Shown piece after piece: positions 1 to 7,743 of a stretch of DNA of 48,693 nt (position 1 is its first letter; every line of letters starts with the position of its first letter). Source of the stretch: Sphingomonadales bacterium (GTDB taxonomy: Bacteria; Pseudomonadota; Alphaproteobacteria; Sphingomonadales; Sphingomonadaceae); NCBI GenBank assembly GCA_017309275.1, contig JAFKLT010000067.1, forward strand, positions 1 through 48,693. The letters run 5' to 3'. Below the pieces are notes generated by a model. That model did no database searches, was not told where the DNA came from, and worked only from the letters and a program-made list of their open reading frames with translations. The position numbers and the translations under genes were made by a program.

Positions 1-172
1 GCGTGGAGTTCTTTTCGAACACCATCGCCAGCACATGATCCGCGAGCGGGGCATCGGCGTCGGGCTTGGCCTTTGGCCAGCCCGCCCGCGCGGCCTTGCG
101 ATCGACCGCGTCGGCAAGCATCGCCGCGATCGCATCCCCGCCCGCATCGGACAGGTTCAAAAAGTGCCGCAT
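1..172 (-). CDS. argF: Ornithine carbamoyltransferase, N-terminal part (cut by window edge)
   Basis: The first ~57 residues read [13 protein letters not shown] and reach FEKNST, the beginning of the carbamoyl-phosphate-binding FEKxSTRTR motif of ornithine carbamoyltransferases. The enzyme makes citrulline from ornithine and carbamoyl phosphate in cytoplasmic arginine synthesis. Two tandem ATG codons are available, at 175 and 172. The GGAGGG ribosome-binding sequence at about 177-182 sits better for the second one. The gene follows argD on the same strand with a ~30 bp gap, the usual argD-argF arrangement in alphaproteobacteria. The rest of the protein lies outside the window. Confidence 0.93.
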   Translation of the reverse strand, partial: MRHFLNLSDAGGDAIAAMLADAVDRKAARAGWPKAKPDADAPLADHVLAMVFEKNST

Positions 173-180
173 CATGCCCT

Positions 181-197
181 CCGTTCTTCAGGAACGG
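181..197. other. Small inverted repeat between argD and argF
   Basis: CCGTTC and GAACGG flank a 5-base loop (TTCAG), forming a 6-bp stem just after the argD stop codon and next to the argF ribosome-binding site. There is no T-run, so it is unlikely to be a full terminator. It could affect argF translation or mRNA processing; that is inference. Confidence 0.4.
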
Positions 198-203
198 AAA
201 ACA

Positions 204-1391
204 TCAGGCTTCCGGCGGCGTATAGCTCGCCGCCCCCGCCGACAATTTCTCGATGCACTCGTCGATGTGGCTCTGCTCGATGTTCAGCGGCGGCAGGATG
301 CGGACGACATTGTCGCCCGCCGCCACCGTGAGAAGACCGTGGTTGTCGCGCAGATGCGCAACGAACGCACGGCTATCGCTCTTCAGCTTGATGCCGAGCA
401 TGAGGCCGAGACCGCGGGTGCTTTCGAAAAGCTCGTCGTGATTCGGGATAAGCTGTTCGAGCGCGCCGCGCAGCCGCTCGCCGGTCGTTTTCACCTGCTC
501 AAGGAAGCCATCCTCCAGGATGACGTCGAACACCGCCTGCCCCGCCGCCATCGCGAGCGGGTTGCCGCCATAGGTCGAACCATGCGTGCCGATCACCATG
601 CCGCGCGCTGCCTTTTCGGTCGCGAGGCACGCGCCCAGCGGGAAACCGCCACCGATGCCCTTTGCGCTGGCAAGAATGTCGGGCTCGACGCCATATTGTT
701 CATAGGCATAGAGCGTGCCGGTGCGCGCCACGCCGCACTGAACCTCGTCGAACACCAGCATCAGGTCGCGTTCGTTGCAGATGTCGCGGAGGCCCTGAAG
801 GAAGGGCTGCGACGCGGGACGGATGCCGCCCTCGCCCTGCACCGGCTCGATCAGGAAGCCCGCGGTATTGTCGTCCACCAGGTCGAGCGCGGCGTTGAGA
901 TCGTCGAACGGCGCATAGGCAAAGCCGGGCAGCAGAGGGTCGAAGCCCTTGCGCAGCTTTTCCTGGTTCGTCGCCGAGATCGTGCCGAGCGTGCGCCCAT
1001 GGAAGGCGTTGTTGAAGGTGATCAGATTATGCTTCTGCGCGTTGCCGCCGCTCGAATGATAGGCGCGCGCGGTCTTGATCGCGCACTCGACCGCTTCGGC
1101 GCCCGAGTTGGTGAAGAAGACGGTGTCGGCGAACGTGTTCTCGACAAGACGCTGGGCAAAGGCTTCGCCCTGCGGGCTGCCGTACAGGTTCGACACATGT
1201 ATCAGCGTCGCGGCCTGTTCGGCGATCGCCTTGGTCAGGTGCGGATGCCCGTGGCCGAGCAGGTTGACCGCGATGCCGCTCGCGAAGTCGAGATAGCGCT
1301 CGCCTCGCTCGCCGATCAGATAGGCGCCTTCGCCTCGTACCGGACGCACACCGCACCGGGGGTAAACGGGCATCAGCGGCGTGATCGACAT
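204..1391 (-). CDS. argD: Acetylornithine aminotransferase (class III PLP transaminase)
   Basis: This 395-residue protein starts MSITPLMPVYPRCGVRPVRG and carries the class III aminotransferase signature. It has the cofactor-binding stretch TNSGAEAVECAIK, the FDEVQCGVARTG segment holding the PLP-ring aspartate, and ASAKGIGGGFPLGA with the Schiff-base lysine. It converts N-acetylglutamate semialdehyde to N-acetylornithine, and in many bacteria also acts in lysine synthesis. The frame stays open upstream to 1496, but the ATG at 1391 is preceded by GGAAAGG and gives the usual family N-terminus. It is followed directly by argF, so the two are probably co-transcribed. Confidence 0.95.
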   Translation of the reverse strand: MSITPLMPVYPRCGVRPVRGEGAYLIGERGERYLDFASGIAVNLLGHGHPHLTKAIAEQAATLIHVSNLYGSPQGEAFAQRLVENTFADTVFFTNSGAEAVECAIKTARAYHSSGGNAQKHNLITFNNAFHGRTLGTISATNQEKLRKGFDPLLPGFAYAPFDDLNAALDLVDDNTAGFLIEPVQGEGGIRPASQPFLQGLRDICNERDLMLVFDEVQCGVARTGTLYAYEQYGVEPDILASAKGIGGGFPLGACLATEKAARGMVIGTHGSTYGGNPLAMAAGQAVFDVILEDGFLEQVKTTGERLRGALEQLIPNHDELFESTRGLGLMLGIKLKSDSRAFVAHLRDNHGLLTVAAGDNVVRILPPLNIEQSHIDECIEKLSAGAASYTPPEA

Positions 1392-1501
1392 GTCAGGCAC
1401 CTTTCCAAAAAGCCTAAAAGTAAAAAGGCGACCCCGAAATGGGCCGCCCTTGGTCGGAGCGCCCCTATACTGCCGCGGGCCGAGCCGCGTCAACACGGCG
1501 G

Positions 1502-2488
1502 TTAGAGCGACTTTGCCGCCTGCATCGCCAGCGCGACCGAATGCTTGCGCGCGCTATGGTCGTACATCGACGAGGCGACGATAATCTCGTCAACCCCGGT
1601 GCGCGCAGCAAAGCCCTTCAGGCCCGCGGCCACATCGTCGACCGTCCCGACCGCCGAGCATTGCAGCACATGGTCGAGGATCGCGCGCGCATTGGGCGGC
1701 AGGCTGTCCTTATAGCCCTCAAGCGGCGGCTTCATCTTGCCCGGATTGCCGGTGCGCAGCGCGACGAAGGCCTGCTGCTGCGAGGAGGCGAGCAGTTCGG
1801 CCTCCTCGCGCGTGTCGGCGGCGAACACGTTGAACGCCGCGGCGGCATAAGGCTCCGCAAGCTGCTCGGACGGCTTGAACTGGCGGCGATAGATGTCGAG
1901 CGCCTCGTCGAGCGCGTCGGGCGCGAAATGGCTGGCAAAGGCGTAGGGCAGCCCGAGCATCGCCGCGAGCTGCGCGCCGAACAGGCTCGACCCGAGTATC
2001 CACAGCGGGACATTAGTTCCCTCGCCCGGCACCGCGCGGATACCAAGCCGATCGTCGCCGGCGAGAAAGGCCTGCAGCTCGACGACGTCCTGCGGAAACT
2101 GGCGCTCGTCGCTCGCCAGATTGCGGCGAAGCGCGCGCGCAACGACCCCGTCCGAACCCGGCGCACGCCCCAGCCCCAGGTCGACGCGTCCCGGAAAGAG
2201 CGCCTCGAGCGTCCCGAACTGCTCGGCGATCACCATCGGCGCGTGGTTGGGCAGCATGATCCCGCCCGCGCCGATGCGGATCGTCGACGTCGCCTGGCCG
2301 ATATGCGCCAGCACGACCGAGGTCGCCGCGCTGGCGATCCCCGCCATGCCGTGATGCTCGGCTACCCAATAGCGCGCATAGCCGAGTTCTTCGGCATGGC
2401 GCGCGAGATCGGCGGCGTTGGCGAGCGATTGGGAGATCGTGCCCGTATCGATTACGGGCACCAGGTCGAGGAAGGACAGTTTCACCAT
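1502..2488 (-). CDS. LLM-class flavin-dependent oxidoreductase (luciferase-like, YhbW type)
   Basis: This 328-residue protein has the bacterial luciferase-like TIM-barrel pattern. It begins with a short strand (LSFLDLVPV), followed by the RYWVAEHHGM motif, the IRIGAGGIMLPNHAP segment and the GRVDLGLGRAPGSD segment. These features are typical of the single-subunit LLM group that includes E. coli YhbW, which use reduced FMN supplied by a partner. The physiological substrate cannot be read from the sequence. It lies 110 bp upstream of argD on the same strand, so it may be co-transcribed with arg genes but has no obvious link to arginine synthesis. Confidence 0.88.
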   Translation of the reverse strand: MVKLSFLDLVPVIDTGTISQSLANAADLARHAEELGYARYWVAEHHGMAGIASAATSVVLAHIGQATSTIRIGAGGIMLPNHAPMVIAEQFGTLEALFPGRVDLGLGRAPGSDGVVARALRRNLASDERQFPQDVVELQAFLAGDDRLGIRAVPGEGTNVPLWILGSSLFGAQLAAMLGLPYAFASHFAPDALDEALDIYRRQFKPSEQLAEPYAAAAFNVFAADTREEAELLASSQQQAFVALRTGNPGKMKPPLEGYKDSLPPNARAILDHVLQCSAVGTVDDVAAGLKGFAARTGVDEIIVASSMYDHSARKHSVALAMQAAKSL

Positions 2489-2543
2489 GAAACCGATATG
2501 CGGATGGAGCGGGCGAGGTTCAACCTCTGACCTTCGCCCTTGC

Positions 2544-2577
2544 TTCGCTTCGTTCGCGATTTCGCTTCGTTTGCGAT
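2544..2577. repeat. Tandem 17-bp repeat (two copies, 16/17 identical)
   Basis: Two adjacent 17-base units, 2544-2560 and 2561-2577, differ at one position (TTCGCTTCGTTCGCGAT versus the same with TTTGCGAT). They lie in the gap between the Lrp-type regulator and the luciferase-like gene. The complementary strand contains GCGAAGCGA-type runs like those of short dispersed intergenic elements in alphaproteobacteria. A related element is at 28839-28867. Confidence 0.6.
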
Positions 2578-2593
2578 GACGTGCCGACCGGCG

Positions 2594-3055
2594 TTACGCC
2601 CGCTCGTCCTTCGACGATTCCATCAACACATAGGTCGTGATCGAATTCACCTGCGGCAGCACACCCAGCACCTCGGTATGGAAATGCTTGTACGCCGCCA
2701 GATCCACCGTCTCGACACGCAGAAGATATTCGATCGTGCCCGTCAGATTGTGGCATTCGCGCACTTCGGGCGCGAGGGCGATCGCCGCCTCGAAATCGGC
2801 CTGCGATTTCTTGGTGTGCGACGACAGGCCGACGGTCACATAAGCGAAGAAGTTGAGCCCCAGCTTCGCCGGATCGATCACCGCGCGATAGCCTTTGATC
2901 ACACCGCACCGTTCCAGTTCCTGCACGCGCCGCAGACACGCCGAGGGCGACAGGCCGACGCGCTCCGCAAGCTCGAGGTTGGAGATTCGCCCGTCGAGCG
3001 ACAATTCGTGCAATATCTTGCGGCCTATAGCGTCAATCTTGATCATGGATTGCAT
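2594..3055 (-). CDS. Lrp/AsnC family transcriptional regulator
   Basis: This 153-residue protein has the two-part Lrp/AsnC architecture. The N-terminal winged helix-turn-helix is IDAIGRKILHEL followed by NLELAERVGLSPSACLRRVQ. The C-terminal RAM (ligand-binding) domain carries the GTIEYLLRVET stretch. The ATG at 3055 is chosen because GGAGG lies 7 bases upstream; the second ATG at 3046 has no such site. It is transcribed divergently from a LysE exporter 64 bp away. That is the classic layout of an amino-acid sensor controlling an exporter, so the adjacent exporter is the likely target. Confidence 0.92.
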   Translation of the reverse strand: MQSMIKIDAIGRKILHELSLDGRISNLELAERVGLSPSACLRRVQELERCGVIKGYRAVIDPAKLGLNFFAYVTVGLSSHTKKSQADFEAAIALAPEVRECHNLTGTIEYLLRVETVDLAAYKHFHTEVLGVLPQVNSITTYVLMESSKDERA

Positions 3056-3081
3056 AATATATCCTCCGGCGATCCATCTTT

Positions 3082-3093
3082 GCAATACATTGC
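3082..3093. promoter_or_regulatory. Candidate Lrp-type operator in divergent lrp/lysE gap
   Basis: GCAAT-AC-ATTGC is a perfect inverted repeat with 5-bp arms in the 64-bp region between the divergent regulator and exporter. Further AT-rich TTGC/ATTGC half-sites flank it, at about 3051-3054 and 3110-3114. Its position and symmetry fit an Lrp-family binding site. No binding data exist here, so the assignment is inference. Confidence 0.45.
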
Positions 3094-3119
3094 GTATCGA
3101 AACGAATTATATTGCGCGC

Positions 3120-3710
3120 ATGGAAAAGACCACTCTCGCCGCGCTCTCTGCCTTCGCGCTCGTCTCGTCGATCACGCCGGGACCGAACAATATGATGCTG
3201 ATGGCGTCGGGCGCCAATTTCGGCCTCCGTCGCACGGTCCCCCACGCGCTGGGTGTGGGGATCGGCTTTACGTTGATGATCATTCTGGTCGGCGTCGGGC
3301 TGATGGGCTTGTTCGACATGTTCCCGGTGCTGAACATCGTGCTGAAGGTGGTAAGCGTCGCCTATCTGCTGTGGCTTGCGTGGAAGATCGCGAACGCCGG
3401 CGCGCCCGGCAACGGCGAAAGTCCGCGCGGCAAGCCGATGAGCTTTCTCCAGGCGGTGATGTTCCAATGGGTGAACCCGAAGGCGTGGTCGATGGCGCTT
3501 TCGGCGATCGCGCTCTATGCGCCCGACCGCAATTTCGCGGCGATCCTGCTGGTCGCGGTGATCTTTGGCCTGATCAACCTCCCCTCGACCAGCATCTGGG
3601 CGGTGATGGGCGTGTCGCTGCGCGGCTGGCTTTCCAGCCCCGGCCGGCTGAGGGTCTTCAACTGGACGATGGCCGCGTTGCTCGTCGGATCGCTCGCGCT
3701 CCTGATCTGA
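3120..3710 (+). CDS. LysE/RhtB family amino-acid exporter
   Basis: This 196-residue inner-membrane protein has about six hydrophobic segments and the LysE/RhtB signature near its N-terminus (SSITPGPNNMMLMASG). The middle motif QWVNPKAWSMAL is also characteristic. Members export amino acids such as lysine, threonine, homoserine or cysteine-pathway compounds; the substrate cannot be assigned here. The start at 3120 gives MEKTTLAALSAFAL, which begins directly at the first membrane helix. The frame is open further upstream, but that would cross the regulatory gap. Control by the divergent Lrp-type protein is likely. Confidence 0.93.
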   Translation: MEKTTLAALSAFALVSSITPGPNNMMLMASGANFGLRRTVPHALGVGIGFTLMIILVGVGLMGLFDMFPVLNIVLKVVSVAYLLWLAWKIANAGAPGNGESPRGKPMSFLQAVMFQWVNPKAWSMALSAIALYAPDRNFAAILLVAVIFGLINLPSTSIWAVMGVSLRGWLSSPGRLRVFNWTMAALLVGSLALLI

Positions 3711-3720
3711 CCCGATTGCC

Positions 3721-3763
3721 AGGTTGCGGCTTGCAACCTAAGTACGGCGGCAACCACCGCCGT
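3721..3763. other. Two consecutive stem-loops between lysE and the aldo/keto reductase gene
   Basis: Hairpin 1 (3721-3739) pairs AGGTTGC with GCAACCT around a 5-base loop. Hairpin 2 (3744-3763) pairs ACGGCGG with CCGCCGT around a 6-base loop. Both are perfect 7-bp stems in the 73-bp gap after the lysE stop. Neither has a T-tract, so they are weak candidates for intrinsic termination. The second ends about 10 bases before the GGAGAAG ribosome-binding site of the next gene. Confidence 0.45.
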
Positions 3764-3783
3764 CCGATCGGGAGAAGACGCAA

Positions 3784-4800
3784 ATGCAAAGCCGCCGCCT
3801 CGGGAAAAGCGCCATCCACGTCTCCGACATCTGCATGGGGACGATGACCTTCGGCAGCCAGACCGACGAGGCCGAGGCCTTTCGCGTCCTCGACCGCTGC
3901 TTCGACGAGGGAATCAATTTCTACGACACTGCCGAGGGATATCCGGTGCCGCCCGACATCAAGTGGGTTGGCCGCACCGAAGAGATCGTCGGGCGCTGGC
4001 TGAAGACCAAGAACCGCGACGCGATCATCCTTGCGACCAAGGTATCGGGGCCTAGCCACGTCTGGTTCAAGTCGCCCTGCCGTGGCGGGATGACCGCGCT
4101 CGACCGCCACAATATCCGCACGGCGATCGAGGCCAGCCTGACGCGGCTGCAGACCGACTATGTCGATCTGTACCAGACGCACTGGCCCGACCATGACGCC
4201 CCCTATGACGAGATGATGGACGCGCTCGACGAGCTTGTGCGTGAGGGCAAGGTCCGCATTCTCGGCTGTTCGAACGAGACGAGTTGGGGGCTGATGAAGT
4301 CGATTGCCGCGTCCGAACGATTGGGCGTGGCGCGCTATCACACGATCCAGAATAATTTCAGCCTCAACAACCGCCGGTTCGAGGACGAGCTGGCACAGGT
4401 CTGCCGCCAGGAAGGCGTCAGCCTGATCCCCTATTCGCCGCTCGCCGGCGGCGTGCTGTCGGGCAAATATCAGGACGGCGCCCGGCCCGAAGGCGCACGC
4501 TTTTCGCGCTACCTCGGCATGGAAGGACGACAGGCGGCGATGGGTCGCCGCTTCGTCAACGACAAGAGCCTGGCCGCGACCGAGCGTTATCTGGCGATCG
4601 CCGCCGAAGCCGGACTGCACCCCGTGACGATGGCGACCGCCTGGTCGAAACAGCACGACTTCGTTGCCTCGACGATCGTCGGGGTCAGCAGCTACGACCA
4701 GGTCGACCCGATCCTGGCGGCGAAGGATCTGGTGCTCGACGCCGGCCTGATGAAGACGCTGCACCAGGTCGGCAGGGACATCCTCTATCCGATGGGATGA
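3784..4800 (+). CDS. Aldo/keto reductase (Tas/YajO-like)
   Basis: This 338-residue protein starts MQSRRLGKSAIHVSDICMGTM. It shows the aldo/keto reductase tetrad in context: Asp in INFYDTAEGY with its Tyr, Lys in ILATKVSG, and His in YQTHWPDHD. The SLIPYSPLAGGVLSGKY segment belongs to the NADPH-binding half of the (beta/alpha)8 barrel. The insertion containing SPCRGG and the overall length resemble the Tas-like group of NADP-dependent reductases. A GGAGAAG ribosome-binding site precedes the ATG. The substrate is unknown. A second, less similar aldo/keto reductase lies at 35835-36830. Confidence 0.92.
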   Translation: MQSRRLGKSAIHVSDICMGTMTFGSQTDEAEAFRVLDRCFDEGINFYDTAEGYPVPPDIKWVGRTEEIVGRWLKTKNRDAIILATKVSGPSHVWFKSPCRGGMTALDRHNIRTAIEASLTRLQTDYVDLYQTHWPDHDAPYDEMMDALDELVREGKVRILGCSNETSWGLMKSIAASERLGVARYHTIQNNFSLNNRRFEDELAQVCRQEGVSLIPYSPLAGGVLSGKYQDGARPEGARFSRYLGMEGRQAAMGRRFVNDKSLAATERYLAIAAEAGLHPVTMATAWSKQHDFVASTIVGVSSYDQVDPILAAKDLVLDAGLMKTLHQVGRDILYPMG

Positions 4801-4864
4801 CGGTCTTGCGCGGCCCGGCGTCGCTGCTATCCTCAGGACGACCCGCTTTTTCAAGGAGTTCCCC

Positions 4865-5317
4865 ATGTCTCCCGCCCGCCGCGCCCTGCTTGCTTTTGTC
4901 GCCCTGATCGGCGCGGCCGGCGCGGCCCATGCCGCCGATCCTACGATGTTCCGCGACGCGGGCTGTGGCTGCTGCCTCAAGTGGCTGGCGCAGGTGAAGG
5001 GCGCGCTGGGCGGCACGGCAAAGGTCGTCAACTCGGCGGGCATGGACGCGGTCAAGGACCGGCAGGGCGTGCCACAGGCGCTGCGCAGTTGCCACACCGT
5101 CATCGTCGGCGGCTATGTGATCGAGGGCCATGTCCCGGCCCGCGAAATCACTCGTCTGCTGCGCGAAAAGCCGAAAGGCGTGAAAGGCCTTGCCGTCGCG
5201 GGCATGCCCACCGGATCGCCGGGCATGGAATATGGCAAGGTCCGCGACGCCTATAAGGTCATGACCTTCGGTCCCGCGGGCCAGCGCGTCTATGCGAGCT
5301 ACGCCGCGGTCCGCTAG
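4865..5317 (+). CDS. DUF411 family periplasmic metal-binding-like protein
   Basis: This 150-residue protein has an N-terminal signal peptide (hydrophobic run followed by AHA, cleavage near residue 23). A DUF411 domain follows, with the DAGCGCCLKW cysteine cluster (Cys34, Cys36, Cys37). Later family motifs are SCHTVIVGGYVIEGHVP and VAGMPTGSPGME. DUF411 proteins are often found near copper-handling genes and are thought to bind metal; no enzymatic role is established. No copper ATPase or CopB neighbour is visible here, so the gene stands alone. An AAGGAG ribosome-binding site lies about 8 bases before the ATG. Confidence 0.9.
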   Translation: MSPARRALLAFVALIGAAGAAHAADPTMFRDAGCGCCLKWLAQVKGALGGTAKVVNSAGMDAVKDRQGVPQALRSCHTVIVGGYVIEGHVPAREITRLLREKPKGVKGLAVAGMPTGSPGMEYGKVRDAYKVMTFGPAGQRVYASYAAVR

Positions 5318-5341
5318 CCTTCGACGGCCGCCCTCCCCGCC

Positions 5342-6211
5342 TCAGAGGCTGGCCTTGAACAGTTCGAGCATCCGGCCCCATGCCTTTTCGGCCGCAGCCT
5401 CGTTATAGGCGCGGCCGTCGGGCGGGCACCAGCCGTGCATCGCGCCTTCGTAAACCTCGACCTCGTGCCACTGCTTGCGCGGCTTGAGGACGGCGTTCAG
5501 GCGGTTCTTCTCTTCCGGATCCTGCTTGTCGTCATTGTCGGCGATCGCGAAGAGATAGCCGGCGTTGGTATCGGGGATCAGCAGGTGCGGACTGTCGGGC
5601 TTGTCGCTGCCGACCCCGCCGCCATGAAAGCTGGCGGCCGCGCCGACGCGGCCCGGTTTCAGCGCGGCGGTATAGATGACCATCGGTCCGCCCATGCAAT
5701 AGCCGGTGGTGCCGAGCTTGCGGCGCGAATCGACTTCCTTCTGCGCGTCGAGAAACGCCAGATGCGCGGTCGCGTCGGTGGTGACCCGCGGCTTGGTCAA
5801 TTGCTTCAGATAACCGAACAGCTTTTCGCGGATCGCGGGATCGTTGAAATCGTTCGTCGCATCGACGACCGGCGACTTCTGCCAGCGGTAGAAGGGGTTG
5901 ACGCACAGCACGGCATAGCCGTCGCCCGCGAGCCGGTCGGCCATCTGGCGAAAGGCCGGACGCAGGCCGCGGATGTCGGGCCAGATCAGGACGCCGGGAT
6001 GCTTGCCGGTCGCGGGCGCGACGAAATAGGCATCGGCCGTGCCGTCGGCGGTCCGGATCTCGACGTCGCGGCCCTTGATCGGCCCGGCGGCGCTCGCCGA
6101 TACCGGCAGCATCGACGCGATCGCACCCGCGCCGACCAGCGTGCCGAAGCTGCGGCGATCTACGGGAAGCCCGGCCCGATCGAGATCGGCTTCGGTGATT
6201 TCATTGCACAT
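5342..6211 (-). CDS. Dienelactone hydrolase family protein, predicted Tat-exported
   Basis: This 289-residue alpha/beta hydrolase has the DLH triad context. The nucleophile is Cys172 in GYCMGG, where most hydrolases have Ser, and His259 is in GAMHGW. The acidic member is probably in the ADNDD stretch (residues ~225-228). The N-terminus holds a twin-arginine pattern (DRRSFGTLVGAG, Arg19-Arg20) and a hydrophobic segment ending in SASA, so Tat export to the periplasm is likely. GAGGAGAG precedes the ATG. DLH-family enzymes hydrolyse dienelactone in chlorocatechol degradation, but secreted relatives often act on other esters. No chlorocatechol genes are nearby. Confidence 0.9.
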   Translation of the reverse strand: MCNEITEADLDRAGLPVDRRSFGTLVGAGAIASMLPVSASAAGPIKGRDVEIRTADGTADAYFVAPATGKHPGVLIWPDIRGLRPAFRQMADRLAGDGYAVLCVNPFYRWQKSPVVDATNDFNDPAIREKLFGYLKQLTKPRVTTDATAHLAFLDAQKEVDSRRKLGTTGYCMGGPMVIYTAALKPGRVGAAASFHGGGVGSDKPDSPHLLIPDTNAGYLFAIADNDDKQDPEEKNRLNAVLKPRKQWHEVEVYEGAMHGWCPPDGRAYNEAAAEKAWGRMLELFKASL

Positions 6212-6371
6212 TGCTCTCTCCTCTTCCCCGCCCCGAATACCCAGGACCGCCGCGACGGCGATTCGCGCAAAGCCGCAGAAAACTGCGCAACTTCACTCGC
6301 AAATCGCATTTGGTCGGGCGATGATGACAGGCTCAGCTAAGCACGACGACGAATAATAGGGAAGCCCCGGC

Positions 6372-6644
6372 TCAGCGACGCCCCTCGAGATTCTTGACGT
6401 CGTCGACATGCTCCGCGTCGCGCGACGCCTTGGCGAGGACGGGATCGAAGCCATGGGCGCGGCCATAGCGCAGACCGTCGGACGAGGTCGCCGTTTCCTC
6501 CCATGCCGCTTCGGCGCCGACGGGCTCGTCGTCGAGCGCATCGCGCGCGGCCTGCTGGACCGACCGCATCCGCCGCCACAGCCCCAGCGGCAAAACCACG
6601 ACCGAGAAAATCAGCATCAGCGGCCAGATTATGTTCCAGATCAT
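6372..6644 (-). CDS. Small hypothetical membrane protein
   Basis: This 90-residue product has one N-terminal transmembrane segment (IIWPLMLIFSVVVLPLGLW), then an Arg-rich boundary and a charged, probably cytoplasmic tail rich in Asp, Glu and Ala. A purine-rich GAAGAA stretch lies just before the ATG. It is the last gene of the minus-strand run that starts at glmU and lies 21 bp after the HAD phosphatase gene. No known family is recognised. Codon usage and position favour a real gene. Confidence 0.6.
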   Translation of the reverse strand: MIWNIIWPLMLIFSVVVLPLGLWRRMRSVQQAARDALDDEPVGAEAAWEETATSSDGLRYGRAHGFDPVLAKASRDAEHVDDVKNLEGRR

Positions 6645-6665
6645 TTCTTCGCCCCGAAAAATGGA

Positions 6666-7325
6666 TCAGGCGGCGATGCTAATCTCGTCGAAAGCAAAGG
6701 CAAGATGGTGCACGCCCGTATCGCGCAGCATCGCGCCATGCGCCGCGCGGTCGGTGATATGGCTGGCGCCGCAGAAGCCGACGACGGTCATCCCCGCCGC
6801 GAGCGCAGCCTGCGCGCCGGTCGGCGAATCCTCGATCGCCAGGCACGCCGCCGGATCGACGCCGACCCCTTTCGCGGCGGCGAGATAGATGTCGGGATGC
6901 GGCTTGCCGCGATCCCAGCCGTCGGCGCTGTAGATATGGTCGCCGAAATGATGGCGCAGCGAAAACAGGCCGAGTGCCCAGTCGATATATTCGGCGCGGC
7001 TGGACGAGGCTATCGCGCGCGGCATCGCACCCATCGTGTCGAGAAAGGCCGGCGCGCCGGGCACGGCGTCGAACCCCTCCATGAAACGCGCCCGAGCCCG
7101 CACCCGGTGCGTCTCGCGGAAATCGGCGGGCAGCGGACGACCGAAGCGCGCCTCGATCCGCCGCTGCGCCTCCTGCCAATTATGGCCGTAATAGTCGCGC
7201 AGGCACTCGTCATAGGTCGTCGGCATCCCGGCCGCGGTCAAGCTTTCGGACAGCGACAGGTTCGCGCGCACCTCGCTGTCGGCGATGACGCCGTCGAAGT
7301 CGAAGATAATGGCGGCGAAGGACAT
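6666..7325 (-). CDS. HAD-IA family hydrolase (beta-phosphoglucomutase-like phosphatase)
   Basis: This 219-residue protein starts MSFAAIIFDFDGVIADSE. HAD motif I is DFDGV, motif II is the SSS stretch in IASSSRAEY, the lysine is in GKPHPDIY, and motif III/IV is in AIEDSPTGAQAALAAGM. The helical cap fits subfamily IA, close to sugar-phosphate phosphatases and beta-phosphoglucomutases. The start is set at 7325, four bases after the stop of the GFA gene. An upstream in-frame ATG at 7358 would overlap that gene. Its position downstream of glmS and glmU suggests a phosphosugar substrate, but that is inference. Confidence 0.9.
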   Translation of the reverse strand: MSFAAIIFDFDGVIADSEVRANLSLSESLTAAGMPTTYDECLRDYYGHNWQEAQRRIEARFGRPLPADFRETHRVRARARFMEGFDAVPGAPAFLDTMGAMPRAIASSSRAEYIDWALGLFSLRHHFGDHIYSADGWDRGKPHPDIYLAAAKGVGVDPAACLAIEDSPTGAQAALAAGMTVVGFCGASHITDRAAHGAMLRDTGVHHLAFAFDEISIAA

Positions 7326-7329
7326 CGGC

Positions 7330-7743
7330 CTAGGGCATGACCTGATGATCGCGGACATAGCCCCAGGCCCCCTCGCCCGACCAGTTGCGCCCGTCGGGAA
7401 AGCCGAGGCGAAGGCCGCTGAGTTGCTCCGGCGCGAACAGGCGCATGTTCACCCCCATCAGGTCGACCGTACCGCCCATCCGCTCGATCAGCCCCGCCGT
7501 CGCCGACCAATGCGTCGAGCAGCCGCAGGTCGGGCAGAAATGCAGGTCCGAGTTCGGATTTTCGCGATCGGCGCGATTATAGGTGCGCGTCTCGCCCGCG
7601 ATCACGACATCACGCGGCGAATAATAGGCCCACAAAATGCCGTGCGAGAAACAGAGCGAGCAATTGCACTCGGCGACCTCCTCGGGCGCCTTGGCAAGCC
7701 GCACCGATACCGCGCCGCAGTGGCAATGGGCCTCCCAGCTCAT
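7330..7743 (-). CDS. GFA family protein (glutathione-dependent formaldehyde-activating enzyme/CENP-V fold)
   Basis: This 137-residue protein carries the zinc-binding pattern of GFA proteins. CHCG is at residues 7-10, CNCSLC at 26-31, and FCPTCGCSTHW provides further cysteines near the middle. The family is named after Gfa, reported to bind glutathione and formaldehyde, although most members are uncharacterised. Its ATG overlaps the glmS stop codon by 4 bases, so it is translationally coupled to glmS. Confidence 0.9.
   Translation of the reverse strand: MSWEAHCHCGAVSVRLAKAPEEVAECNCSLCFSHGILWAYYSPRDVVIAGETRTYNRADRENPNSDLHFCPTCGCSTHWSATAGLIERMGGTVDLMGVNMRLFAPEQLSGLRLGFPDGRNWSGEGAWGYVRDHQVMP

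Noticed and set aside
3721-3763. Intrinsic terminator after lysE
   Set aside because: Two good stem-loops are present but neither has a T-tract; kept only as stem-loops of unknown role.
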